A stretch of DNA of 64,000 nucleotides from Deltaproteobacteria bacterium. Its GTDB lineage: Bacteria; Desulfobacterota; Desulfomonilia; UBA1062. Of the stretch, positions 1 to 7,591 are shown in pieces. The DNA is taken from NCBI GenBank assembly GCA_018434685.1, contig JAHDOV010000015.1:124001-188000 (forward strand), written 5' to 3'. How positions within the stretch are numbered: position 1 is the stretch's first letter; each line of letters begins with the position of its first letter. The translations under genes were made by a program, and so were the position numbers. The notes under the pieces are model-generated. The model was not told where the DNA came from. It saw only the letters and a list, made by a program, of their open reading frames with translations, and did no database searches.

Positions 1-408
1 CAGCGAATCCGACGGGTCAGCCGGGTCCATCCCCAGAGACAATTCAAAGGCATCCGGCATTCCGTCCAAATCGGCATCAGGCAGAGCACCACTGTCTTCA
101 CTCGGGATGAAGATGTAGGCTTCGGAGGAATAATCGCTCTCATTCCCGGTGGCATCATAGGCGGTAACCGCGAAAAAGTAGGCACTCGCTTCAGCCAAGC
201 CCGGAACATCCACACTCGTTGCGAGCCCGACATCAAGGGTCTGCTGGTACGAGCGGCTGGAGGTACCGTAGTATACCTTGTAGCCGTCAAGATCCGACTC
301 GGAGTTGCTGTTCCAACTGATCCTGACCGTTGCAGCAAATGCATACTGTGCCAGGAAAACCATACTGACCATGAAAACCAGTGTCTTTATCGTCTTTGTT
401 ATCTTCAT
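1..408 (-). CDS. Secreted fibronectin type III protein, partial (C-terminus outside window)
   Basis: An open frame runs from an ATG at 408 off the left edge, giving 136 residues. Residues 1-25 form a signal peptide (basic MKITKTIK start, hydrophobic core, AFA cleavage site). A fibronectin type III-like domain follows at about 27-100 (ISWNSNSESDLDGYKVYYG, then SAYFFAVTAYD). Next comes an acidic DADLDGMPDAFEL motif typical of thrombospondin type 3 or calcium-binding repeats, followed by DPADPSDS. The protein is therefore probably exported and Ca-binding at or beyond the cell surface; its function cannot be named from this part. No strong Shine-Dalgarno precedes the ATG. The gene lies beyond the secF terminator, so it should have its own promoter. 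Confidence 0.75.
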   Translation of the reverse strand, partial: MKITKTIKTLVFMVSMVFLAQYAFAATVRISWNSNSESDLDGYKVYYGTSSRSYQQTLDVGLATSVDVPGLAEASAYFFAVTAYDATGNESDYSSEAYIFIPSEDSGALPDADLDGMPDAFELSLGMDPADPSDSL

Positions 409-650
409 GCAGATCTTGTACTCAAAACCTGTGCCACTTTGATTCACTTTTGATTATAAAGAGTTACGTCTCGATATTCGGCATTTCGCGGGCACTATTG
501 TAACCCCGATTACGAAAATGTAGACTTTTACATCAGGTGGAATAACAAAAGGGACCCCGTAGCGGGACGATGTCGTACCCGAGAGCGGCTGCAACCTCGC
601 TCAGTAAGGGTTTGTCGGTGATATGGTTATTACTTGTGGGATAGAGAAGG
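409..650. other. Intergenic region between secF terminator and the fibronectin-type gene
   Basis: No gene is seen. It contains an isolated TATAAT on the minus strand (453-458) without a matching -35, an ATGTA/TACAT inverted repeat (518-533), and a hairpin with arms CGGGACGA / TCGT-A-CCCG at 563-581. A cyclic-di-GMP riboswitch was looked for because such leaders often precede secreted fibronectin proteins; the conserved core was not found. Confidence 0.4.
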
Positions 651-678
651 AAACGAGGGGGCAGAAGCCGCCCCCTCG
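651..678 (-). terminator. Rho-independent terminator after secF
   Basis: A perfect 9-bp stem (CGAGGGGGC at 654-662 with GCCCCCTCG at 670-678) has a 7-nt loop. On the minus strand it is followed by a short U-rich tract. It begins 11 bp past the secF stop and closes the long minus-strand operon. Confidence 0.85.
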
Positions 679-689
679 GACGATACGGT

Positions 690-1589
690 TTATTTGCCCC
701 GGTTCATCAAAAGCAATATCGGGCTCGCAATGAATATGGATGAATAGGTTCCCACGACTATCCCGACCATCATGGCAAAGGCAAAGTTGTGGATAACGCT
801 TCCACCGAGCACATACAGGCACAGCACCACGATAAATGTCGTGAAAGACGTCAGGATCGTACGGCTCAGGGTCTGGGAGATGCTGTTGTCCAGCAGTGAC
901 GAGAAGTCAAACGAACCCGAGGCCTTCTTCAGATTTTCCCGGATCCGGTCAAAGACAACTATGGTATCGTTGAGTGAATACCCCACGATGGTGAGAAGCG
1001 CCGCCACAACCGGAAGGCTGATCTCCTTGCCGGCCAGGGAGAACAATCCCACCGTGATGATCACGTCGTGAATCAGGGCGATAATAGCCCCCAGGGAGAA
1101 TTTCAGCTCGAAACGCCACCAGATGTAGATGAGAATGCAGATTCCCGCATAGAATAACGACAGGAACCCTTTTTCTTTCAGGTCCTTGCTCACCTCGGAC
1201 CCCACCATTTCGACCCGTCGGATCTCGACCTTGTCCTTCCCGAAGGTGTCATTGAGAGCACCTTCCACCTTCATGGTCAGGTCCTGCGTGGATTCGTTCA
1301 TCATGGGGGTTCTGATGAGAAACTCCTGCCCTTCGACGGTGCTGACACTCTGTATCCTCGCCTGGGAAAGGCCGATGGGGTTTAAGGCTCCCCGTATGTC
1401 TTCGGTCTTTATCGGATCGGAAAAACTCACCTGTACCTCGGTGCCGCCCTCGAAGTCGATGCCGTAGTTGATACCCCGCAGCAAGAATATCGATATCAGG
1501 CTCAGTACCACCAGGGTAATGGATATGCCGAAGGCAATGTTCTTTAATTTCATGAATTCAATCTGTGTACCCGGTCTTATCAATTCCAT
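690..1589 (-). CDS. secF: Protein translocase subunit SecF
   Basis: Inner-membrane subunit of SecDF, which uses the proton motive force to pull preproteins to the periplasm after SecA/SecYEG translocation. The 299 residues show the family plan: one N-terminal membrane helix (about 17-38), the conserved GIDFEGGTEVQV stretch (about 43-54), a small periplasmic domain, and five C-terminal helices from about residue 138. The LLTIVGYSLNDTIVVFDRIREN signature is present. Length is normal for a separate SecF. It starts 9 bp after the secD stop and is followed by a terminator, making it the last gene of the operon. Confidence 0.97.
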   Translation of the reverse strand: MELIRPGTQIEFMKLKNIAFGISITLVVLSLISIFLLRGINYGIDFEGGTEVQVSFSDPIKTEDIRGALNPIGLSQARIQSVSTVEGQEFLIRTPMMNESTQDLTMKVEGALNDTFGKDKVEIRRVEMVGSEVSKDLKEKGFLSLFYAGICILIYIWWRFELKFSLGAIIALIHDVIITVGLFSLAGKEISLPVVAALLTIVGYSLNDTIVVFDRIRENLKKASGSFDFSSLLDNSISQTLSRTILTSFTTFIVVLCLYVLGGSVIHNFAFAMMVGIVVGTYSSIFIASPILLLMNRGK

Positions 1590-1598
1590 ATCAACCTC

Positions 1599-3173
1599 CT
1601 AGATACTGATCCGCTCGACCTTTTTATAGTTAACCAGCCAATCCATGATCCACCTGCACAAGAAGAGCACCGTGAACAGCGACGACAGAATACCGATCGA
1701 CAAGGTCACGGCAAATCCCCTGACTGGTCCTGTGCCGAACTGGAACAGTACGACCGCGGCGATCAGCGTGGTTATGTTGGCGTCGAGGATCGTGGAGAGC
1801 GCATTCTTGTATCCCGCTTCGATGGCCATCTTTGCTGTCCTGCCGAGTCTGATCTCTTCCTTGATCCGCTCGTAGACAATTACATTGGCATCCACTGCCA
1901 TACCGATTGTGAGCACGATGCCGGCAATACCCGGCAAGGTCAGCACTGCATGAAACAGCGACAGTGCGCCGAGGATGAGTACGATATTGCATACCAGGGC
2001 CAGGTCGGCAAGCACCCCGGAAAACTTGTAGTACACCACCATGAAGACGATCACCAGGAGGCCGCCGATCATTATGGAGATGAACCCCTTGTTGATGGAA
2101 TCCTGTCCCAGGGATGGACCCACTGTCCGTTCCTCGAGTATGTCCACAGGGGCTGGCAGGGAGCCGGCCCGAAGGATGATAGCCAGATCGCTCGCCTCTT
2201 CCAGGGTGAACCTGCCCTCGATAATTGCATCTCCACCCGCGATTGCCTCTCGAATCACCGGTGCGGACGAAACCCTTCCATCGAGCAGGATTGCGAGCCT
2301 GTTTCCCACATTTTCACTGGTCACCCGCTCAAATATCCGGGCCCCTTCCTGGTTAAAGGATATGGCGACATAGGGTTCGTTATAGGTCGATTTGATCTTT
2401 ACCCTCGCATCATCGAGAAGGGCCCCGGTCATGACCGCCCGCTGTTTCAACAGGATCGGCTGCTTTCCGTCTTTCAGGTATGCGACATAACTCCCTGCAG
2501 GGACATCGCCCTTGAGGGCATCTTCCAGCGAGTGCTGTTCATCCACCAGTTTGAATTCCAGGATCGCGGTTCTCCCGATGAGTTTCTTTGCACGTTCGGC
2601 ATCGGTTATCCCGGGAAGCTGCAACACGATCCGGTCCTTGCCCTGCGGGATGATGGACGGCTCACTCACGCCATACTGGTCAATCCTGTTCCGTATGGTT
2701 TCCAGGGCCTGGGCCACTGCCTGATCCTTTATGCTGGCAGCTTCTTCGTCTGACATCTGGTACGTCACGGTGGTGACCCCTTCACTGGTCGATGAACTCA
2801 CCTCTTTCAGGTACGGGTAGCTGTCGAGAACAAGTTTATCCAGCTTGTCATAGTCATCCGGTGTCCTCAGCTCCACATGCAAAAGGTCCGGGGATGCCGA
2901 GGTTATGCTCTTATAGTGGATCCTGGCATTCATCATCTGGCCCTTGAGGTCCGACGTTATACTGGTCATCCGGCTTTCCACCGCTTTGTCGGTGACCACC
3001 TTCAGGACCAGGTGCATACCTCCCTGCAAATCAAGCCCGAGCTTGATCTTCTGCTTCGGACCTATCCATCCGTCGGGGACATCCTTCTTGCCAAAAAACG
3101 TGGGCGTTGCGAAGAGCAGACCCACGACAATCACTAAAAGTATAATCAACCCTTTAAATTTGAAAATATTCAT
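1599..3173 (-). CDS. secD: Protein translocase subunit SecD
   Basis: Partner of SecF in the Sec accessory complex. The 524-residue protein has one N-terminal helix (about 6-24), the conserved LGLDLQGGMHL motif just after it, a large periplasmic P1 region, and a C-terminal five-helix bundle. That bundle carries GIAGIVLTIGMAVDANVIVYERIKEE, the SecD version of the RND-type proton-relay helix with the conserved Asp. The DGRVSSAPVI segment of the P1 head is also present. It lies 15 bp downstream of yajC and 9 bp upstream of secF, the usual order. Confidence 0.97.
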   Translation of the reverse strand: MNIFKFKGLIILLVIVVGLLFATPTFFGKKDVPDGWIGPKQKIKLGLDLQGGMHLVLKVVTDKAVESRMTSITSDLKGQMMNARIHYKSITSASPDLLHVELRTPDDYDKLDKLVLDSYPYLKEVSSSTSEGVTTVTYQMSDEEAASIKDQAVAQALETIRNRIDQYGVSEPSIIPQGKDRIVLQLPGITDAERAKKLIGRTAILEFKLVDEQHSLEDALKGDVPAGSYVAYLKDGKQPILLKQRAVMTGALLDDARVKIKSTYNEPYVAISFNQEGARIFERVTSENVGNRLAILLDGRVSSAPVIREAIAGGDAIIEGRFTLEEASDLAIILRAGSLPAPVDILEERTVGPSLGQDSINKGFISIMIGGLLVIVFMVVYYKFSGVLADLALVCNIVLILGALSLFHAVLTLPGIAGIVLTIGMAVDANVIVYERIKEEIRLGRTAKMAIEAGYKNALSTILDANITTLIAAVVLFQFGTGPVRGFAVTLSIGILSSLFTVLFLCRWIMDWLVNYKKVERISI

Positions 3174-3188
3174 TACAACCCCCAGGAT

Positions 3189-3509
3189 TTACTTGCTCGT
3201 CTGTTCCCCGCTCTTCTTATGTGCTATAAACTCCCTGGACACCTTGATCCTGACCTTTTCTCCGACATCCAGGGTAAGAACCTGATCGGTGATACCCACC
3301 ACCTTCCCGTGTATACCACCGCTTGTAATGACATCGTCTCCCTTGGTGATGCTCTCGAGCATCTGTTTATGCTGTTTCGCCTTTTTCTGCTGTGGCATGA
3401 TCAAGAGAAAGTAGAATACCACAAAGATGAGGAGCAATGGAGCCAAGCTCATGAACATCCCCATGGTATCTCCGCCCGAACCTCCAGCCGCGTATGCTAT
3501 ACTAATCAT
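3189..3509 (-). CDS. yajC: Preprotein translocase accessory subunit YajC
   Basis: Small (106 aa) inner-membrane protein of the SecDF-YajC complex. One membrane helix (about 18-38) ends in the family signature LLIMPQQKKAKQHKQML. A cytoplasmic domain then has ITKGDDVITSGGIHGKVVGI. The Ala/Gly-rich N-terminus (YAAGGSGGD) is typical. Its start overlaps the tgt stop by 8 bp, indicating translational coupling, and secD follows after 15 bp. Confidence 0.96.
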   Translation of the reverse strand: MISIAYAAGGSGGDTMGMFMSLAPLLLIFVVFYFLLIMPQQKKAKQHKQMLESITKGDDVITSGGIHGKVVGITDQVLTLDVGEKVRIKVSREFIAHKKSGEQTSK

Positions 3510-4617
3510 CGTACATCTCCTTAACTTGTTTTCTCAAAGTATCAAAACGCTTCTCTTTAATGGAATGCCGTATATCAGACATTAATTCAAGATAGAAATG
3601 CAAATTATGAATGGTGTTCAGAATAGATCCCAGGATCTCCCGGGATATGTACAGATGTCTGAGATATGCGAGGGAAAAATTTCTGCAGGTGTAACACGAG
3701 CAGTGCTCATCAGGGGGTGCCTGCTCCTGTTTGTAGCGTGCCTGTTTCAGGGTGATCCTGCCGTTTCTGGTGAAGAGCATGCCGTTTCGAGCATTTCTCG
3801 TGGGCAGTACGCAATCGAACATATCCACCCCCCGCCAGACCGCCTCCACGATATCCTTGGGGGTGCCTACCCCCATGAGGTATCTGGGCTTTTCAGCGGG
3901 TATGTGGGGAACGGTCACGTCCAGAACGTCCATCATCATGTCATGCCCTTCTCCCACAGACAATCCGCCCACTGCTATCCCGTCGAATCCCAGCGATGTT
4001 ATCTCGGCCGCGCTCTGTATCCTCAAATCGGGGTATACACCGCCCTGGATGATGCCGAACAGGGCATTCCTGCTCTTTCTGGCCGAAAGACACCTCTGTG
4101 CCCAGAGACTCGTCCGCTTCACCGAAGTTTCCACATACTCCCGGGTACTTGGGTGTGCGACGCACTCATCGAGGCACATCATGATGTCCGAGCCGAGCAC
4201 TTCCTGGATCTCTATGGCCTTCTCGGGAGTAAGCAGGTGCCTGGACCCATCCAGGTGAGAGGCGAAGCGTATGCCATCATCGCTTATCTTCATCAGCTTC
4301 GCCAGAGAGAATACCTGATAGCCTCCGCTGTCTGTCAGTATGGGGCCGTCCCATGCCATGAACGCATGAAGTCCACCAAGGGCTGCAATGAGATCCTCGC
4401 CAGGTCTCATGTGGAGGTGGTAGGTATTTGACAGCACGATCTGCGAACCCACCATCTTGAGCACTTCCGGGCTCATGGCCTTCACGGTCGCCTGGGTGCC
4501 CACAGGCATGAATATGGGTGTATCCACCGCCCCGTGAGCAGTCTGGAATCTCCCGCACCGGGCAGCCTGGTCCGTACATTCCACTCCAAAGTTAAATGAT
4601 GAACATTGCATCGCCAT
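3502..4617 (-). CDS. tgt: tRNA-guanine(34) transglycosylase (queuine tRNA-ribosyltransferase)
   Basis: Exchanges G34 in GUN anticodons for preQ1, the first tRNA-level step of queuosine synthesis. The 371 residues match the bacterial enzyme in length. The general base D96 sits in LTDSGGYQVFSL and the nucleophile D269 in VDMFDCVLPTRNARNG. The zinc site is C307, C309, C312 and H338. The ATG lies 26 bp inside queA, and the gene overlaps yajC by 8 bp, so the three are probably translated in a coupled way. The product acts on tRNA-Asp(GUC), whose gene lies at 7045-7121. Confidence 0.97.
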   Translation of the reverse strand: MAMQCSSFNFGVECTDQAARCGRFQTAHGAVDTPIFMPVGTQATVKAMSPEVLKMVGSQIVLSNTYHLHMRPGEDLIAALGGLHAFMAWDGPILTDSGGYQVFSLAKLMKISDDGIRFASHLDGSRHLLTPEKAIEIQEVLGSDIMMCLDECVAHPSTREYVETSVKRTSLWAQRCLSARKSRNALFGIIQGGVYPDLRIQSAAEITSLGFDGIAVGGLSVGEGHDMMMDVLDVTVPHIPAEKPRYLMGVGTPKDIVEAVWRGVDMFDCVLPTRNARNGMLFTRNGRITLKQARYKQEQAPPDEHCSCYTCRNFSLAYLRHLYISREILGSILNTIHNLHFYLELMSDIRHSIKEKRFDTLRKQVKEMYDD

Positions 4618-5599
4618 AACTGAAGAACCGGTATTCCTTTTCTACTGCAGTCTTGTATGCATTCATGATGATATCATAACCGCCGAGGGCTGTAACCAGC
4701 ATGAGCAGGGTGGAGCATGGCAGGTGAAAATTGGTCAGGAGAGCACCTACACACCTGAATCTGAATCCCTCGTAAATAAATATGTCCGTGGAGCCCGAGC
4801 CCGGTACAATCTCGCCACAGCTGGCCATCAGGTGTTCCAGTACGCGGGTGGTCGTTGTCCCAACCGCAACGATCCTCTTGCCCGACTCCATTGCCTGTCT
4901 GATCGTTGCGGCGGCATCGGCCGAGACGGTGAACTCCTCGGCATGCATGACGTGGTCTTCGATCTTCTGTGTCCTGACGGGAACAAAGGTACCCGGACCG
5001 ACATGGAGGGTTATGAATGCGAGCCCGACCCCTTGGGAACGAAGCCTCTGCAGGAACTCCCCGGTAAAATGAAGTCCTGCCGTGGGGGCAGCCACAGACC
5101 CGTCATACCGTGCATACACCGTCTGGTAGGTCGATTCGTCCCTGTCTTCGGCATTCCGGTGTATGTATGGCGGCAGGGGTACCTGCCCGACCCGTCTCAA
5201 CAGCTCGGGATCGGAAAAAATAAGCTCGTAGCTGTCCCTCCCTCGTTCGTCCACCGTGGCGACAAGACCTTCACCGAAAAAGATATGCGACCCGATCCTG
5301 GGGGGTTTCGATGCCTTGACAAAACAGCGCCACCTCTGAGGAGAGATGCTCCTGATCAGGAGTACCTCCACCCTGCCCCCGGACTCTTTCTTCCCCAATA
5401 AACGTGCAGGTATGACCCGGGTATCATTCAATACAAGGAGATCGTCTTCTCCCAGGTACTCGAGAATATCTTCAAAACCCCGGTGAGAAAGACTTCCATC
5501 AGCCCTGTCGACAACCAGGAGCCTCTCGCTTCCCCTCTCCAGAGGATACTGTGCGATGAGTCCATCGGGCAGATGATAATCGAACCGCGCAATGTCCAC
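4592..5599 (-). CDS. queA: S-adenosylmethionine:tRNA ribosyltransferase-isomerase
   Basis: Transfers and isomerises the ribosyl moiety of SAM to preQ1-tRNA, giving epoxyqueuosine. The GTG at 5599 is chosen because homology begins exactly there (VDIARFDYHLPDGLIAQYP), because GGAGGG lies 11 nt upstream, and because it leaves 5 bp to the preceding stop. The reading frame stays open further upstream, but that part is out of frame with a real gene. This start gives 335 residues, normal for QueA. Family motifs include DDLLVLNDTRVIPARL, APTAGLHFT and GTFVPVRT. It overlaps tgt by 26 bp. Confidence 0.95.
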   Translation of the reverse strand: MDIARFDYHLPDGLIAQYPLERGSERLLVVDRADGSLSHRGFEDILEYLGEDDLLVLNDTRVIPARLLGKKESGGRVEVLLIRSISPQRWRCFVKASKPPRIGSHIFFGEGLVATVDERGRDSYELIFSDPELLRRVGQVPLPPYIHRNAEDRDESTYQTVYARYDGSVAAPTAGLHFTGEFLQRLRSQGVGLAFITLHVGPGTFVPVRTQKIEDHVMHAEEFTVSADAAATIRQAMESGKRIVAVGTTTTRVLEHLMASCGEIVPGSGSTDIFIYEGFRFRCVGALLTNFHLPCSTLLMLVTALGGYDIIMNAYKTAVEKEYRFFSYGDAMFII

Positions 5600-5604
5600 T
5601 GGCG

Positions 5605-5802
5605 CTAAAACCCTCCAAGGTGCCTGCCGAGATAAATGATCGCTATTCCGGCCAGCGCCGCTATGATCCCCAACACCTGCAGGATTCTGTCGGGAACCGT
5701 GTGTATGTACTGCGCAAATTCCTTCACCTTGTTCGGAAAGGCTATATAGGGAACAGCCTCCACAATGAAGACCATGCCTACTACACAAAGGAAATATTCC
5801 AT
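5605..5802 (-). CDS. DUF2065 (YjeT-like) small membrane protein
   Basis: A 65-residue protein with two hydrophobic helices (about 1-20 and 42-60) joined by a short polar segment, and the conserved MVFIVEAVPYIAFP start typical of the DUF2065 family. The function of the family is not known. It lies 5 bp before queA and 22 bp after the PP-loop gene, so it is an operon member. Its reading frame also forbids the longer N-terminal extension that queA could otherwise have. Confidence 0.85.
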   Translation of the reverse strand: MEYFLCVVGMVFIVEAVPYIAFPNKVKEFAQYIHTVPDRILQVLGIIAALAGIAIIYLGRHLGGF

Positions 5803-5824
5803 GATTGCAGCCTTATATCCAATA

Positions 5825-6874
5825 TCATTTCAAAGTGTCAATCTGGAAGGTCTTGCAGTATTCGTCGGACACCGCAGGAGAATCGATGGATTCGGTCATA
5901 TTGAACGGGTCCGGTCCGAACAGGGCTTTGTGGCCTTGTAATCCCCGGGCCTTTCCATACCGCAGGCAGATAGCAGCGGCCTTCCTGAGATTGTCAGGGG
6001 AGAAATCGCCCCTGACAACAGCCAGGGGACCGGAAACATCCGCTATCTTGAGGAAGATGTTGCCGGCATAGACAAGTGAGGACAGCAGCCTGTTCTCATC
6101 TTCGTCCCGGGACACAACCAGGATGGTCCTGGCGTCCAGAACGAACTGCCTTCCTGCAATGTCGAGCATGAGATCGGCCTCTGCCGGCAGCTTCGGGTCA
6201 AGGCGTTCGTATGTGTTGCGAACCTTGAGAGAGATCTGTTCGTCTGTCAGGAGACAGCCTCCTGCCGGGCTCGGAATCTTATCCTTGGCTATTCCATAGC
6301 TCAGAGCAAGAGTGATCTGGTCTTTCCGGCCTCTGCCGACTATATCGCCGAGCAGTTCCCTGTTCACGATCCCCTCCCGTTCCGGCAATGTCGGGGGTAG
6401 TTGTTTGGCGCACAGAGGCCTCAGGAGGATATCGTGCAGGCCGGATTCCCTCTCGATGCTGTTCATGGGTTCTCTCCGCTGTGACATGGGCCTCTGCCCG
6501 AGAACCTCTCCGGTGACGACAAACGATGCGCCAAGGGTTTCCATGAGGGCCTTGCTCTTCTTGAGCATCCCGATCTTGCAGTCGATACAGGGGTTGAGGT
6601 GCTTCCCATACCCGTACTTGGGCTTTTTCACGATCTGAACGATCTCCGGGGTATAGTCCAAAAGCTCTACGGCTATCCCAAAGGTTTTTAAATGATGGGC
6701 CTTATACGACTCCGGATCTCTTATGATTTCAGACCCGAAGAAAGGTGAATAAAAATTCAGCGGCACCACATCTATATTCTGATCCTGCAAAATCTTGATA
6801 GCCAGGATGCTGTCAAGCCCGCCGGAATATAAGGCGATACACCGTCTGGTCAGCATAATGAGTTCTCCATTCAT
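5825..6874 (-). CDS. PP-loop ATPase, ThiI/MnmA-like, with C-terminal NFACT-R-like domain
   Basis: A 349-residue PP-loop (adenylating) protein. The SGGLDS loop is at residues 17-22, and a CIDC pair lies near 117-120 followed by a GEVLGQRPMSQRR segment. This arrangement resembles ThiI/MnmA-type tRNA thiolation enzymes and their relatives. The C-terminal third (RQFVLDARTILVVSRDEDEN onward) resembles the NFACT-R (DUF814) domain known to be fused to such proteins in this phylum. tRNA sulfur modification is an inference supported by neighbours queA and tgt. An alternative Met is at residue 7. It is the first gene of the operon that runs to secF. Confidence 0.75.
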   Translation of the reverse strand: MNGELIMLTRRCIALYSGGLDSILAIKILQDQNIDVVPLNFYSPFFGSEIIRDPESYKAHHLKTFGIAVELLDYTPEIVQIVKKPKYGYGKHLNPCIDCKIGMLKKSKALMETLGASFVVTGEVLGQRPMSQRREPMNSIERESGLHDILLRPLCAKQLPPTLPEREGIVNRELLGDIVGRGRKDQITLALSYGIAKDKIPSPAGGCLLTDEQISLKVRNTYERLDPKLPAEADLMLDIAGRQFVLDARTILVVSRDEDENRLLSSLVYAGNIFLKIADVSGPLAVVRGDFSPDNLRKAAAICLRYGKARGLQGHKALFGPDPFNMTESIDSPAVSDEYCKTFQIDTLK

Positions 6875-6889
6875 CGTTCGGAGTGACTG

Positions 6890-6919
6890 TTAAGCCACAA
6901 AAGAAAGGCGGATGTCAAT
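6890..6919 (-). promoter_or_regulatory. Possible sigma-70 promoter of the PP-loop/queA/sec operon
   Basis: On the minus strand a perfect TTGACA (6914-6919) is followed after 18 bp by a poor -10, GCTTAA (6890-6895), just upstream of the first gene's start at 6874. The -35 is convincing and the -10 weak. It lies between the tRNA terminator and the first gene, where a promoter is needed. Confidence 0.35.
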
Positions 6920-7005
6920 CGCAAGGAGTGAACTTTCCGCATCCCGCAGTGGTGGTTCAGCCAGGTGCAGAACAACGTGGGGAGTTTGTGCCGGGGTGCA
7001 GAAAC

Positions 7006-7038
7006 AAAAAGTCTATACCTAAAAAAGAGGTATAGACT
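7006..7038 (-). terminator. Rho-independent terminator after tRNA-Asp
   Basis: A perfect 11-bp stem (AGTCTATACCT at 7010-7020 with AGGTATAGACT at 7028-7038) is followed by a run of T on the minus strand. It ends the hup-tRNA-Val-tRNA-Asp transcript. Confidence 0.9.
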
Positions 7039-7044
7039 CATATG

Positions 7045-7121
<77 letters not shown>

Positions 7122-7138
7122 TTAAAAGCGCATTTTCA

Positions 7139-7214
7139 TGGTAGGCGGAACAGGGCTTGAACCTGTGACCCTCGGCTTGTAAGGCCGATGCTCTCCCAAC
7201 TGAGCTACCCGCCC
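7139..7214 (-). tRNA. tRNA-Val (anticodon TAC)
   Basis: A 76-nt cloverleaf with encoded CCA. The anticodon stem TCGGC/GCCGA encloses loop CTTACAA; the D-arm has AGCTCAGTTGGGAGAGC and the T-arm GGTTCAAGCC. It begins 17 bp after the hup stop with no terminator between, so it is probably released by processing of the hup transcript. Confidence 0.97.
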
Positions 7215-7231
7215 CGATTTTTATGGATATA

Positions 7232-7507
7232 TTACTTGTTCACTGCCTCTTTAAAGGCCTTCCCAGGTCTGAAACGAGGTGCCTTGGAAGCCTTTATCTT
7301 GATTGTTTCCCTGGTTCTCGGATTCACACCCTGGCGTGCGGCCCTCTTGGCCACATCGAACGTGCCGAAGCCAACCAGTGTCACCTTGTCACCCTTTTTG
7401 AGGGCAGCCTGAATAGCCTCTGTGCAGGCATTAATTGCCTTTTCTGCTGCAGCCTTCGGAATCCCGGCCTTGTTTGCCACAACTGATATCAATTCTGTCT
7501 TGGTCAA
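7232..7507 (-). CDS. hup: DNA-binding protein HU
   Basis: A 91-residue nucleoid protein that bends DNA as a dimer. The family core is complete: LTKTELISVVANKAG at the N-terminus, LVGFGTFDVAKRAAR, and the DNA-binding arm ending GVNPRTRETIKI, then FRPGKAFKEAVN. The TTG at 7507 is preferred over an in-frame ATG at 7555. It is preceded by a perfect AGGAGG 6 nt upstream, gives the standard HU length, and avoids a non-homologous N-terminal tail. Two tRNA genes follow on the same strand. Confidence 0.95.
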   Translation of the reverse strand: MTKTELISVVANKAGIPKAAAEKAINACTEAIQAALKKGDKVTLVGFGTFDVAKRAARQGVNPRTRETIKIKASKAPRFRPGKAFKEAVNK

Positions 7508-7558
7508 AGTATACCTCCTATAAAATGTTAGTTTCTCCCATGCCCAAACGCTCATTGG

Positions 7559-7587
7559 AAAGTAACAGTATTTATTGGGGCTGTCAA
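7559..7587 (-). promoter_or_regulatory. Sigma-70 promoter of hup
   Basis: A perfect -35 TTGACA (7582-7587) is separated by exactly 17 bp from -10 TACTTT (7559-7564) on the minus strand. The predicted transcript starts about 45 bp before the TTG start of hup. It lies in the 84-bp gap after lon, where no terminator is seen, so hup may be read both from lon and from this site. Confidence 0.7.
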
Positions 7588-7591
7588 TACC

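Noticed and set aside
421-436. Third TGGCAC-N-TTGA element, resembling sigma-54 promoters, before the fibronectin-type gene
   Set aside because: Transcription would start at or within a few bases of the ATG at 408 and leave no leader, so a working sigma-54 promoter is unlikely.
409-650. Cyclic-di-GMP riboswitch before the fibronectin-type gene
   Set aside because: The expected conserved core and paired helices were not found; only an unrelated hairpin is present.
5600-5788. Sixty-three-codon N-terminal extension of queA
   Set aside because: It overlaps the DUF2065 gene in another frame and lacks homology. The GTG at 5599 with GGAGGG upstream explains the start.
7508-7555. ATG start for HU at 7555
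   Set aside because: It would add 16 residues absent from HU. The TTG at 7507 has a perfect AGGAGG and gives the standard length.
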